DNA of 64,000 nt, taken from positions 278 to 64,277 of the forward strand of contig NZ_LOJI01000040.1 in assembly GCF_001595965.1 (NCBI RefSeq), written 5' to 3'. Position numbers and translations under genes: made by a program. This stretch comes from Polynucleobacter yangtzensis (GTDB lineage Bacteria > Pseudomonadota > Gammaproteobacteria > Burkholderiales > Burkholderiaceae). Shown in pieces: positions 40,724-49,889 of this stretch. Under the pieces are notes generated by a model. It searched no databases, had not been told where the DNA came from, and saw only the letters and a program-made list of their open reading frames with translations. Position 1 is the stretch's first letter. Each line of letters begins with the position of its first letter.

Positions 40724-41874
40724 AGCTGCTCTTTCCCTTCATCTATGAGCGCTATTTAGCCAAGCAGATCTATGCTGCTTTTGGGTTCATTCTCTTTGCA
40801 CTGGTAGCTTTGTTTTTGTTCTTCGATATTTTGAGCGAGCTTGGTTCAGTGCAGGGTGCTTACACACTCCCCTTGGCGCTACTTCACGTTCTCCTGAAGG
40901 CACCAAGCCGTATTTCAGAAATTATTCCGATTGCAGGCTTGATTGGCAGTATTTATGTATTTGCGATGCTAGCTAGCCAGTCTGAGTTCACCATCTTGCG
41001 CATCGCTGGCTTAGATGTGAGACGCGGACTCATTACGCTCACCAAAATCTCTCTTCCATTGATTGCACTTACACTCATCATGAGTGAATGGGTTGGGCCT
41101 TACGCAGAAGCCAAGTCCGATCAGATTCGCATGAAAGCTATGGGTTCAGCATACTCATCCCAATTTAGAACTGGTGTCTGGGTAAAAGATCGCTTGCGCG
41201 ATGAGGATGGCAGTGGCCCTGTTCGTCCTGGGGTCCGCTACGTCAACGTTGGTAAGGTTGATAAGGATAATGAAATTCGCAATATCCGCATGTATGAGTT
41301 TGACGACACCTATCACCTGCTCTCCATTCGTAGTGCCGTATCAGGACAGTTTGATGAGACAGGTGTCTGGGTTTTAAACGATGTTACAGAAACTCGTTTC
41401 AAAGAAACCAAACAATCAGACCCGCTTAATCCAGTTTTTTCTGCGCAGACTTTTACTCACCCGATTGTTACTCTGGAGTCCGAAGTCACGCCACAAATTT
41501 TGAGCGTGCTTTTAATTAGCCCTGAAAAAATGTCTATTGTGAGTTTGGGCCGCTTCATCTCCCATCTGCGTGATAACAAACAAGATGCGCATAGGCATTC
41601 GATTGCCTTCTGGAAAAAAGTCATTTACCCATTCACCATTTTTGTGATGCTCACTTTGGCGCTTCCCTTTGCTTACTTGAAGGTACGTGCAGGAAGCGTT
41701 GGTATTAAAGTGTTCGGCGGCATCATGCTGGGCATGAGCTTCCAGCTCTTTAACTCCCTATTCTCAAACGTAGGACTTTTGGGTTCCTGGCCAGCCCTGA
41801 TCACTGCTCTTACCCCGCCTTTGCTCTATTTCCTATTAGCCCTAGTTGGATTACGCTGGGTTTCTAAGGCTTAA
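40720..41874 (+). CDS. lptG: LPS export ABC transporter permease LptG
   Basis: Partner permease of LptF, 384 residues with the same six-helix and periplasmic-domain architecture. Characteristic blocks: FIYERYLAKQIYAAFGFILFALVALF, PSRISEIIPIAGLIGSIYVFAMLASQSEFTILR split by the helix turn, and GIMLGMSFQLFNSLFSNVGLLG near the end. It is translationally coupled with lptF. The ATP-binding subunit LptB is elsewhere. Confidence 0.94.
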   Translation: MKLLFPFIYERYLAKQIYAAFGFILFALVALFLFFDILSELGSVQGAYTLPLALLHVLLKAPSRISEIIPIAGLIGSIYVFAMLASQSEFTILRIAGLDVRRGLITLTKISLPLIALTLIMSEWVGPYAEAKSDQIRMKAMGSAYSSQFRTGVWVKDRLRDEDGSGPVRPGVRYVNVGKVDKDNEIRNIRMYEFDDTYHLLSIRSAVSGQFDETGVWVLNDVTETRFKETKQSDPLNPVFSAQTFTHPIVTLESEVTPQILSVLLISPEKMSIVSLGRFISHLRDNKQDAHRHSIAFWKKVIYPFTIFVMLTLALPFAYLKVRAGSVGIKVFGGIMLGMSFQLFNSLFSNVGLLGSWPALITALTPPLLYFLLALVGLRWVSKA

Positions 41875-41897
41875 TACCTAAAAATCATTTAGAATGT

Positions 41898-41933
41898 GAT
41901 TCCTATATCGCTGTTGATATATAGACAGGAATC
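41898..41933 (+). promoter_or_regulatory. Dyad symmetry at the cysB-like start, overlapping the RBS
   Basis: GATTCCT (41898-41904) and AGGAATC (41927-41933) form a perfect inverted repeat, extended inside by TATATC/GATATA (41904-41909, 41916-41921). The 3' arm includes the AGGA ribosome-binding sequence, 6 bases before the ATG at 41937. It may be an operator for autoregulation or an RNA hairpin that blocks translation. Confidence 0.45.
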
Positions 41934-41936
41934 CTT

Positions 41937-42878
41937 ATGAATCTGCATCAATTCCGCTTTGTACGCGAAGCCGTTAGACAAAACTTCAACCTAACAACCG
42001 CTGCAAAAGCGCTGTTTACGTCACAACCTGGCGTATCCAAGGCCATCATCGAGCTAGAAGATGAGTTAGGCGTTGAGATTTTCCGTCGTCATGGCAAACG
42101 CATTCGCTCCCTAACGGAGCCAGGCAAACGGATTTTGAGCTCGATTGAGCGCATCCTAGATGAAGTGGAAACACTAAAACGCGTAGGCAAAGATTTTGCT
42201 AGCCAAGATCAAGGTAGTTTCGTAATCGCCACCACCCACACGCAAGCGCGGTATGCCCTACCCAAAGTACTTACTGAATTTACTAAACGTTTCCCAAAGG
42301 TGAAGGTCAGCATTCAGCAAGGCAGCCCAGGACAAATTGCAGAATTACTCACACATGATCGCGCAGATATTGCAATTGCAACTGAAGGCATTGCCAATAC
42401 TCCAGGTGTACTCGCACTTCCAGGCTATCAATGGCATCACGTATTAATGGTGCCGCTCAGCCATCCACTTCTCAATCAAGCAACGCTAACGCTAGAAGAG
42501 ATCGCTAAGTACCCCATCATTACCTATGACAAAGCATTCGCGGGTCGCAGCAAGATTGATGCAGCGTTTGCACAAAGAAACATTACGCCTGACATTATTT
42601 TGGAAGCGATTGATGCTGACGTGATTAAGACCTATGTTGAAACCGGCATGGGTATCGGCATCGTTGCGGGCCATGCATATGATCCTGATCGAGATCGCAA
42701 TCTGAAGGTGATTCCTGCGGGGCACTTGTTTGGCAACAACGTCACGCATTTGGGAGTTAAGCAAGGCGCTTACTTGCGATCTTTTGTATACACCTTCATT
42801 GAACTCTTCTCACCGACACTCACCAAGAAAATTGTTGAGCAGGCAATGTCGAACGAAAGCGAGACGTACGAGATCTAA
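41937..42878 (+). CDS. cysB: CysB-like LysR family regulator of sulfur assimilation
   Basis: 313 residues. The N-terminal HTH region MNLHQFRFVREAVRQNFNLT followed by AAKALFTSQPGVSKAIIELEDELG, and the ligand domain blocks TTHTQARYALP, GSPGQIAELL and GIGIVAGHAY, are characteristic of CysB/Cbl regulators that sense O- or N-acetylserine and sulfur sources. No sulfur-assimilation genes are adjacent; the gene stands alone after lptG and before a tRNA on the other strand. CysB and Cbl cannot be separated confidently from sequence alone. Confidence 0.85.
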   Translation: MNLHQFRFVREAVRQNFNLTTAAKALFTSQPGVSKAIIELEDELGVEIFRRHGKRIRSLTEPGKRILSSIERILDEVETLKRVGKDFASQDQGSFVIATTHTQARYALPKVLTEFTKRFPKVKVSIQQGSPGQIAELLTHDRADIAIATEGIANTPGVLALPGYQWHHVLMVPLSHPLLNQATLTLEEIAKYPIITYDKAFAGRSKIDAAFAQRNITPDIILEAIDADVIKTYVETGMGIGIVAGHAYDPDRDRNLKVIPAGHLFGNNVTHLGVKQGAYLRSFVYTFIELFSPTLTKKIVEQAMSNESETYEI

Positions 42879-42940
42879 CCGCGTGCAGTTTGTGATTGAG
42901 TCTGATATTGAGGATGTTCAAAGACTGATCAGCCTTTGAG

Positions 42941-43025
42941 TGGTGCCTCGGGGCGGACTCGAACCGCCACGCCTTGCGGCACCGGATTTTGAGTCCGGCA
43001 CGTCTACCAATTCCATCACCGAGGC
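42941..43025 (-). tRNA. tRNA-Leu (anticodon CAA)
   Basis: On the minus strand: acceptor stem GCCTCGG / CCGAGGC, discriminator A and encoded CCA; D-arm region GTGATGGAATTGGTAGACGT; anticodon stem CCGGA/TCCGG with loop CTCAAAA giving anticodon CAA; long class II variable arm (TGCCGCAAGGCGT); T-arm GGCGG TTCGAGT CCGCC. The long variable arm and anticodon fit tRNA-Leu reading UUG. Confidence 0.95.
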
Positions 43026-43177
43026 AGGTGTTTGCAGTGGAAATTCTGCTTACTTTGCTATTTTGTTACTGCTAAGACATGAGAGTGTAACAAAAAATGG
43101 TCAGATACCCCCTACCTTGGGTCTAGAACCCCTTAAAATGAGGTCTTCTAGCCAAATTATTAAAAGGACTTACCCGT

Positions 43178-43897
43178 ATGGCCGGCCATTCGAAATGGGC
43201 CAATATTCAGCACCGCAAAGGTCGTCAGGACGAAAAACGCGGCAAGATTTGGACCAAACTCATTAAAGAAATTACCGTAGCCGCCAAATTAGGTGGTGGC
43301 GACGTTGCTACTAATCCACGTTTGCGTTTGGCGATTGATAAGGCCAAAGACTCAAATATGCCTAATGACAACGTGCAACGAGCAATTCAGCGCGGAACTG
43401 GCTCACTTGAGGGCGTGAACTACGAAGAGATTCGTTATGAGGGTTACGGCATGAATGGCGCTGCCATTATCGTTGATTGCTTAACCGATAACCGCACTCG
43501 TACCGTTGCAGAAGTTCGTCATGCATTTAATAAAAATGGTGGCAACATGGGTACAGAAGGTTCAGTTGCTTTTTTATTCAAACACTGTGGCCAAATGTTG
43601 TTTGCTCCTGGCACTAACGAAGATCAACTCATGGAAGTTGCGTTAAATGCTGGTGCAGAAGATGTCATCACTCATGATGATGGATCTTTAGAAGTGTTAT
43701 GCCCTGTTTCGGATTTCTCAAAAGTACAGGATGCCATTAGTCAAGCAGGCCTTAAGCCTGAGCTGGCAACCGTTGCTATGCGCCCTGAGACTGAGATCGC
43801 TCTTGAAGGTGAGCAAGCAGAAAGCATGCAGAAATTGCTGGATGCACTTGAGAACTTGGATGACGTTCAAGAAGTCTTTACGAACGCTGAACTTTGA
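43178..43897 (+). CDS. yebC: YebC/PmpR family protein
   Basis: 239 residues beginning [18 protein letters not shown], the family hallmark, with [17 protein letters not shown] and [14 protein letters not shown] following. YebC proteins act as transcriptional regulators and, for some members, help ribosomes at proline-rich stalls. AAGGA lies nine bases before the ATG. It is placed between the tRNA-Leu and purD and appears to be transcribed on its own or with purD (51-base gap). Confidence 0.94.
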   Translation: MAGHSKWANIQHRKGRQDEKRGKIWTKLIKEITVAAKLGGGDVATNPRLRLAIDKAKDSNMPNDNVQRAIQRGTGSLEGVNYEEIRYEGYGMNGAAIIVDCLTDNRTRTVAEVRHAFNKNGGNMGTEGSVAFLFKHCGQMLFAPGTNEDQLMEVALNAGAEDVITHDDGSLEVLCPVSDFSKVQDAISQAGLKPELATVAMRPETEIALEGEQAESMQKLLDALENLDDVQEVFTNAEL

Positions 43898-43948
43898 TTT
43901 CTGAATTTAATTTTTTAATTACCTCATTTAAATAATAGATAGCTTGTT

Positions 43949-45226
43949 ATGAAAATTCTACTGATCGGATCTGGCGGACGCGAACATGCGCTAGCTTGGA
44001 AACTAGCTCAATCCCCACAAGTACAAACAGTCTATGTTGCGCCGGGTAATGGCGGAACTGCCACTGCCAAACAGACTGCTACGGGCATTGAGAACCTGCC
44101 GATCACCGGGTTACAGGAACTTGCTGATTTTGCTAAGCGCGAGAAAATTCACCTGACAGTAGTTGGTCCTGAAGCTCCTTTAGCTGCAGGCATCGTAGAT
44201 GTATTCCGTAATAATGGCTTGCGTATTTTTGGGCCAACCCAATTGGCTGCGCAATTAGAGTCCTCTAAAGACTTCTCTAAAGCCTTTATGAAGCGTCATG
44301 GTATTCCGACTGCGGATTACCAAACTTTTTCTAGCGCTTTAGAAGCTCATGCTTACATTGATGCTAAAGGTGCGCCGATTGTGATTAAGGCTGATGGGCT
44401 TGCGGCAGGCAAAGGCGTAGTCGTTGCCATGAGTCTTGAAGAGGCGCATGCCGCAGTGGACATGATGTTGGCTGATAACAAATTAGGTAATGCTGGTGCC
44501 CGTGTAGTCATTGAAGAATTTCTCACCGGTGAAGAAGCTAGCTTCATTGTTTTGGTTGACGGTAAAAATGTTTTAGCTTTGGCAACAAGCCAGGATCACA
44601 AACGACTGCTTGATGCTGATCAGGGTCCAAATACCGGCGGTATGGGTGCTTACTCCCCTGCCCCAGTGGTTACTCCAGAAATCCATGCACGTGCATTACG
44701 TGAAGTGATCATGCCAACCGTGAATGGCATGAAAGCTGATGGCATTCCTTATACCGGCTTCTTGTATGCAGGCTTGATGATCGCACCTGATGGCAAGATC
44801 AAGACCCTTGAATTTAATTGCCGCATGGGCGACCCAGAGACTCAACCAATCATGGCGCGTCTGCGTAGCGATCTTGTGAACGCCTTAGATCATGCTGTGG
44901 ATGGCACACTCAATGAGGTCGAGCTGGAATGGGATCGCCGTACTGCTCTAGGTGTGGTACTTGCTGCACATAACTACCCCGATACCCCACGTGCTGGCGA
45001 TGTCATTACCGGCATCCCTGCTGATACTGAAGATCAAATTACCTTCCATGCTGGCACAAAACTGCAAGATGGCAAAGTAATCACTTCTGGTGGACGTGTG
45101 ATGTGCGTTGTTGGACTTGCTGATACCGTTCGTGGCGCACAACAAAAAGCATACGATGCAATCAATCACATCAAATTCGATGGCATGCAATATCGCAAGG
45201 ATATTGGTTACCGCGCAATTAAATAA
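43949..45226 (+). CDS. purD: Phosphoribosylamine--glycine ligase (GAR synthetase)
   Basis: Second step of purine synthesis. 425 residues, ATP-grasp fold. Motifs: [16 protein letters not shown] at the N-terminus, [27 protein letters not shown] (ATP site), [24 protein letters not shown], and the metal-binding [13 protein letters not shown]. No purH is adjacent. hemF starts 23 bases downstream. Confidence 0.97.
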   Translation: MKILLIGSGGREHALAWKLAQSPQVQTVYVAPGNGGTATAKQTATGIENLPITGLQELADFAKREKIHLTVVGPEAPLAAGIVDVFRNNGLRIFGPTQLAAQLESSKDFSKAFMKRHGIPTADYQTFSSALEAHAYIDAKGAPIVIKADGLAAGKGVVVAMSLEEAHAAVDMMLADNKLGNAGARVVIEEFLTGEEASFIVLVDGKNVLALATSQDHKRLLDADQGPNTGGMGAYSPAPVVTPEIHARALREVIMPTVNGMKADGIPYTGFLYAGLMIAPDGKIKTLEFNCRMGDPETQPIMARLRSDLVNALDHAVDGTLNEVELEWDRRTALGVVLAAHNYPDTPRAGDVITGIPADTEDQITFHAGTKLQDGKVITSGGRVMCVVGLADTVRGAQQKAYDAINHIKFDGMQYRKDIGYRAIK

Positions 45227-45249
45227 ATATAACTATCGATAGAGCTCAC

Positions 45250-46182
45250 TTGTCAGATCAACACACCCAAATCGATATTGCCGCCTTAAAAGATTACTTT
45301 TTAGGATTGCAAGAACGCATCACCACTGCAATGAGTGCTTTGGATGGCAAAGTATTTGTTGCAGATGAATGGCATAAGCCTGAAGACAGCAAACTCAAAG
45401 GCTATGGCCGCACCTGTATTTTGGATGGCGGCAATATTCTTGAAAAAGGTGGTGTAGGTTTCTCACACGTTCGCGGCGACCAAATGCCGCCCTCAGCATC
45501 GCATCACCGCCCAGAAGTCGCGGGCCGTAGCTTTGAAGCAATGGGTGTCTCTTTGGTGTTTCACCCAAATAACCCCAAAGTACCGACTACACATATGAAT
45601 GTGCGCTGCTTTATTGCGCAAGCCCCTGACAAAGAACCAGTTTGGTGGTTTGGTGGTGGCTTTGATCTCACACCCTATTACGGCGTTGATGAAGACTGTA
45701 AACATTTTCATCAAACCGCTAAAGATGCCTTAGATCCTTTTGGTGAAGAGCTCTATCCTCGCTTCAAGAAGTGGTGTGATGAATACTTCTATTTAAAGCA
45801 TCGTGAAGAGCCACGCGGCATTGGCGGCGTTTTCTTTGACGACTTTAATGAACTCGGTTTTGAAAAGAGCTTTGCGATGACTCGCGCAGTGGGTGATGCA
45901 TTCATTAATGCTTACCTGCCTATTGTGCAGCGTCGCCATCAAGATAACTTTACTCCTGAAGAAAAGGCTTTCCAAGAATATCGCCGTGGCCGCTATGTGG
46001 AATACAACCTCATCTTTGATCGAGGCACCATCTTTGGTCTGCACTCTGGTGGCCGTACCGAATCTATTTTGATGTCAATGCCTCCAGTGGTTCAGTGGTG
46101 GTACAACTGGCAGCCTAAGCCTGGCACGCCAGAAGCTAAGCTGTATGACTACTACCTCAAGCCACGCGATTGGCTAGCGTGA
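45250..46182 (+). CDS. hemF: Oxygen-dependent coproporphyrinogen III oxidase
   Basis: Oxidative decarboxylation of coproporphyrinogen III to protoporphyrinogen IX, requiring O2. 310 residues with [30 protein letters not shown], and the C-terminal block starting [10 protein letters not shown] and containing [16 protein letters not shown]. The only sensible start is TTG at 45250; the next in-frame ATG would remove 27 conserved residues. An aerobic lifestyle is implied. The downstream nadD also uses TTG. Confidence 0.94.
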   Translation: MSDQHTQIDIAALKDYFLGLQERITTAMSALDGKVFVADEWHKPEDSKLKGYGRTCILDGGNILEKGGVGFSHVRGDQMPPSASHHRPEVAGRSFEAMGVSLVFHPNNPKVPTTHMNVRCFIAQAPDKEPVWWFGGGFDLTPYYGVDEDCKHFHQTAKDALDPFGEELYPRFKKWCDEYFYLKHREEPRGIGGVFFDDFNELGFEKSFAMTRAVGDAFINAYLPIVQRRHQDNFTPEEKAFQEYRRGRYVEYNLIFDRGTIFGLHSGGRTESILMSMPPVVQWWYNWQPKPGTPEAKLYDYYLKPRDWLA

Positions 46183-46192
46183 GCATCCATCA

Positions 46193-46882
46193 TTGAGCGC
46201 TATTAAGAAAATTGGCATTCTGGGGGGCACTTTTGATCCCCCTCATGTTGGCCACCTCAAACTGGCAACGCATTTTGCCAAGCTACTGCGCTTAGACGCG
46301 CTCCTACTGATACCTAGTGGTGAGCCATGGCAAAAAAGCACCTGCATCACTTCAGCAGAAATGCGCTTTAGATTGACTGAAGCCGCTGGTATTGATTTAG
46401 CTCGTGCGTTTTTGTATTTAAAGATATCGACTCAGGTGGGAATTGATCGCATAGAAATAGATCGTGCCGGCCCAAGTTACGCCATTGATACCGTGAAAGC
46501 ACTGCGCGAGCGATTTGGAGTGGATGCCAGCCTAACTTGGCTCATGGGAGCTGATTCCTTGGTTGCACTACCCAGCTGGAACTCCTGGGAAAAACTCAGT
46601 CAATACGTAAATTTTGCCGTAGCCACTAGACCACACCACGACTTAAAGGAGCAAATCAGCTCTGAGGTGGGTCAATTTCTGCAAGAACATCAGACAAAGG
46701 ATGCTGCCGCCCTTGAAAAATGCGCTGCAGGCCTCATATACATCGATGAAAGCCTCAATGTCGACCTATCCTCTACCGAATTAAGAGATCGCCTTAAATC
46801 CAGCTCCAGAAGCGCCATAGCATCTGAGCAAATTCCAACCCACACCCTAGAAATCATTACAAATCTGGGCTTGTATCAGTAA
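46193..46882 (+). CDS. nadD: Nicotinate-nucleotide adenylyltransferase
   Basis: Adenylates nicotinate mononucleotide in NAD synthesis. 229 residues with the GGTFDPPHVGHL nucleotidyltransferase motif at the N-terminus, LLIPSGEPWQKS, LTWLMGADSLVALPSW and the ISSTxxR-like VDLSSTELRDRL near the end. It starts at TTG 46193, 10 bases after hemF; the next ATG would remove the active-site motif. It is followed by rsfS, the standard order. Confidence 0.94.
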   Translation: MSAIKKIGILGGTFDPPHVGHLKLATHFAKLLRLDALLLIPSGEPWQKSTCITSAEMRFRLTEAAGIDLARAFLYLKISTQVGIDRIEIDRAGPSYAIDTVKALRERFGVDASLTWLMGADSLVALPSWNSWEKLSQYVNFAVATRPHHDLKEQISSEVGQFLQEHQTKDAAALEKCAAGLIYIDESLNVDLSSTELRDRLKSSSRSAIASEQIPTHTLEIITNLGLYQ

Positions 46883-46927
46883 TCAAGCTAAGATCACCCT
46901 AAATACAAAAATTATTGTCGAGAAAAT

Positions 46928-47320
46928 ATGGACTTACGTAAATTACAACGCGTCGTGATTGATGCTCTAGAAGATGTGAAGGCGCAAGATATACGCGTCT
47001 ACGACACCACCAAATTAAGTGAATTATTTGACCGGGTCATTATTGCCACTGGTTCAAGTAATCGCCAAACTCGCTCATTAGCAATGTCCGTTAAAGAGGA
47101 GGTAAATGCCAAAGGTGGCGAAGTCATCTCTATTGAAGGCTTGGAGACTGGTGAATGGGTATTGGTTGATTGCGGCGATATCGTCGTGCACATTTTGCAA
47201 CCGATGCTGCGCTCTTACTATCAGCTAGAAGGCATGTGGGGTGCTAAACCTGTGCGTGTGAAATTGGCTGGTAGCAAAGGTCTTGCCAAAGCTAGTGAAT
47301 CTGAAGACGACGACGAATAA
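46928..47320 (+). CDS. rsfS: Ribosomal silencing factor RsfS
   Basis: Binds uL14 of the large ribosomal subunit and blocks subunit joining in stationary phase or starvation. 130 residues with [36 protein letters not shown] and [16 protein letters not shown], all diagnostic. The C-terminus ends in an acidic tail (SESEDDDE). It lies between nadD and rlmH. Confidence 0.95.
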   Translation: MDLRKLQRVVIDALEDVKAQDIRVYDTTKLSELFDRVIIATGSSNRQTRSLAMSVKEEVNAKGGEVISIEGLETGEWVLVDCGDIVVHILQPMLRSYYQLEGMWGAKPVRVKLAGSKGLAKASESEDDDE

Positions 47321-47340
47321 CTTCGTCGTTAAAAGCATCG

Positions 47341-47784
47341 ATGCGCCTCACCATTGTTTCAGTTGGTCATAAGATGCCTGATTGGGTTGCAACCGCAACC
47401 CATGACTACATCAAAAGAATGCCCGCAGACTGCAGCATTGAAATCAAAGAAATCAAACCAGATCTGACGCCTGCTAAAGAGGCCGTCAAAATTGCTGCTG
47501 CTATTCCGAAGGGCTCAAGAGTCATTGCCTTAGATGAGCGCGGCAAAGACCAAACTACTCAAAACTTAGCTACTCAATTGGCCAGTTGGCGCCAAGAGGG
47601 TTTTGATATCACCTTCTTAATTGGTGGTGCAGATGGCTTAGATCCCAGCCTGAAAACCACTGCTCAGGCAATGTGGCGCCTCTCCAGCCTCACCCTTCCC
47701 CACGCTATGGCTAGAGTGCTGCTGGTAGAGCAACTCTATCGTGCTTGGACCATTCTGCAGGGTCACCCCTACCATCGTGAGTAA
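47341..47784 (+). CDS. rlmH: 23S rRNA pseudouridine(1915)-N3-methyltransferase
   Basis: SPOUT-class methyltransferase acting on assembled 70S ribosomes. 147 residues with [27 protein letters not shown] (SAM-binding knot) and [20 protein letters not shown], ending GHPYHRE, as usual for the family. It is located between rsfS and maf. Confidence 0.96.
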   Translation: MRLTIVSVGHKMPDWVATATHDYIKRMPADCSIEIKEIKPDLTPAKEAVKIAAAIPKGSRVIALDERGKDQTTQNLATQLASWRQEGFDITFLIGGADGLDPSLKTTAQAMWRLSSLTLPHAMARVLLVEQLYRAWTILQGHPYHRE

Positions 47785-47788
47785 TCTT

Positions 47789-48412
47789 GTGAGCCCATTT
47801 ATTTATCTCGCCTCACAAAGTCCGCGTCGCCAAGAACTCTTAAAACAAATTGGTGTTCGCTTCGAAATGCTTTTACCAAGTGTCGATGAGGATAGTGAAG
47901 GGATTGAAGCGCCTCTCCCCCAAGAAAATGCTCGCGTGTATGTTGAAAGAGTTACCTTGGCAAAAAGCGCGGCAGCACTCGCTCGTTGGCAAAAAAGGAA
48001 TTTACCTTGGGCTCCGATTCTTTGTGCGGATACTACGGTTAGTCTGCCCAACAGTCCTGATGGTGAAATCTTGGGGAAACCGGGTGATGCAGCCGATGCT
48101 ATGCGGATTCTGAATATGCTCAGTGGCAAAGTGCATGAGGTATTAACTGCGGTTGCCGTTACGCTAGCCCCCACAGAAATACCCAAGATTTTGGTGCAGG
48201 TATCACGTGTGCAATTTGCAGAGCTATCTCAAAAGCAGATTGAAGCTTATATCGCCAGCGGCGAACCCTTTGGTAAGGCTGGGGCCTATGGCATTCAAGG
48301 GCTAGGGGGTGCTTTTATTCCCTCTATCCAAGGAAGTTATAGCGGTATCATGGGCCTACCCATCTATGAAACCCAACAATTACTAGAAATTGCCGGCCTG
48401 ACTCGCGTATGA
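47789..48412 (+). CDS. maf: Maf-like nucleoside triphosphate pyrophosphatase
   Basis: Hydrolyses dTTP/UTP or modified nucleotides as house cleaning; Maf proteins have been linked to septum arrest. The GTG at 47789 gives MSPFIYLASQSPRRQELL, the normal family start, and 207 residues; a GTG at 47777 overlapping rlmH is possible. Conserved blocks: SQSPRRQELL, CADTTV, GKPGDAADAMRIL, and GEPFGKAGAYGIQGLGG. It overlaps rng by 4 bases. Confidence 0.9.
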   Translation: MSPFIYLASQSPRRQELLKQIGVRFEMLLPSVDEDSEGIEAPLPQENARVYVERVTLAKSAAALARWQKRNLPWAPILCADTTVSLPNSPDGEILGKPGDAADAMRILNMLSGKVHEVLTAVAVTLAPTEIPKILVQVSRVQFAELSQKQIEAYIASGEPFGKAGAYGIQGLGGAFIPSIQGSYSGIMGLPIYETQQLLEIAGLTRV

Positions 48413-49872
48413 ACGAAGAAATACTGATCAATATCACCCCGCAAGAAACGCGCGTTGCTTTAATTCAGCAAGGGGCTGTTCAGGAGCTGCAAATTGAGCG
48501 CACTCGCCAACGCGGCATTGTGGGTAATATTTATTTAGCAAAAGTAGTCCGAGTATTGCCGGGTATGCAATCGGCGTTTATTGAGGTTGGCTTAGAGCGC
48601 ACTGCTTTTATGCATGTAGCAGATATCACCCAAAATAATCCCCAAGCGCAAATTGAAAAGCTATTGTTTGAAGGTCAAACACTTTTAGTTCAGGTGCTCA
48701 AAGATCCTTTAGGTACAAAAGGCGCACGTCTTACAACCCAATTAAGTATTGCTGGGCGCAATTTGGTTTACCTTCCTCCAGCAGGTAGTGATACCGCTAC
48801 CGAAAAATATATTGGCGTTTCTCAGCGAATCGACCAACCTGAGGAGCGCGAAGCCATCAAGACTCGTCTCGCCAGATTGATGGCTGCAGATGAAAAAGGT
48901 GGGATTATCGTTCGCACGAGTGCTCAGGATGCCTCAGATACTGAACTACAGCATGACATGCTTTACCTACGCACTACCTGGGACAACATCCATGCAGCCA
49001 TGAAACACAATCCTGCGCCCACCCTGCTCTATCAAGACCTCAGCCTGGCTGAACGAGTATTGCGGGATGTGGCTGGAGAAGAAACTACCCAGATTCGCGT
49101 GGATTCGGCTGAGAATTTCGAGAAGCTCAAAGCATTTACTAATTCTTACATGCCCAATCTATTGGGCAAGCTGACATTACATCGTGGCGAGCGCGCCCTC
49201 TTTGATTTATTTGATGTCGATGCAGAGATTAATAAGGCGCTGGGTCGCAGAGTTGACCTCAAGTCGGGTGGCTATCTGATGATTGATCAAACAGAGTCTA
49301 TGACTACGATTGATGTGAATACTGGTAGTTATGTCGGTGCTCGCAATCTTGATGACACTGTTTTTAAAACGAATTTAGAAGCAGCCCAAGCAATCGCTCG
49401 ACAGCTACGCTTACGCAATCTAGGTGGAATCATCATTATTGATTTCATCGACATGATTGGCAAAGATCATCAAGAATCTGTTCTACATGAACTTAAGCGC
49501 AATCTTGAGCGCGATCATGCGCGCACCTCAGTGAGCGACTTCTCCGCTTTAGGTTTGGTAGAGATGACGCGCAAACGTACTCGTGAATCTTTAGCTCATA
49601 TTACCTGCGAGCCTTGTGCTACTTGCCTTGGTAAGGGTGAAGTTAAAACTGCACAAACGATTTGCTACGAGATTTTGCGTGAGATTGTGCGGGAGCACCG
49701 CCAATTTAATCCAAGAGAATTTAGGATTGTGGCTGCGCCTGATGTCATTGATCTATTCCTAGAAGAAGAGAATCAATTCTTGGCACAACTCGGTGACTTT
49801 ATTGGAAAACCCATCACCCTCCAGGCAGAGGGTAGCTTCCGCCAAGAACAATACGATATTGTTCTTAGTTAA
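48409..49872 (+). CDS. rng: Ribonuclease G
   Basis: Endoribonuclease of the RNase E/G family for 16S rRNA 5' maturation and mRNA decay. 487 residues: N-terminal S1 domain (RQRGIVGNIYLAKVVRVLPGMQSAFIEVG), the catalytic region with MTTIDVNTG and IIIIDFIDM (metal-binding Asp residues), and the zinc link CEPCATCLGKG. It lacks the long C-terminal scaffold of RNase E, consistent with RNase G. The ATG overlaps the maf stop. Confidence 0.95.
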   Translation: MNEEILINITPQETRVALIQQGAVQELQIERTRQRGIVGNIYLAKVVRVLPGMQSAFIEVGLERTAFMHVADITQNNPQAQIEKLLFEGQTLLVQVLKDPLGTKGARLTTQLSIAGRNLVYLPPAGSDTATEKYIGVSQRIDQPEEREAIKTRLARLMAADEKGGIIVRTSAQDASDTELQHDMLYLRTTWDNIHAAMKHNPAPTLLYQDLSLAERVLRDVAGEETTQIRVDSAENFEKLKAFTNSYMPNLLGKLTLHRGERALFDLFDVDAEINKALGRRVDLKSGGYLMIDQTESMTTIDVNTGSYVGARNLDDTVFKTNLEAAQAIARQLRLRNLGGIIIIDFIDMIGKDHQESVLHELKRNLERDHARTSVSDFSALGLVEMTRKRTRESLAHITCEPCATCLGKGEVKTAQTICYEILREIVREHRQFNPREFRIVAAPDVIDLFLEEENQFLAQLGDFIGKPITLQAEGSFRQEQYDIVLS

Positions 49873-49889
49873 TTTGGTTCGTTCGTTAA

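Noticed and set aside
42940-43266. Plus-strand open frame of 108 codons
   Set aside because: It reads through the antisense strand of tRNA-Leu and into yebC in another frame; not a gene.
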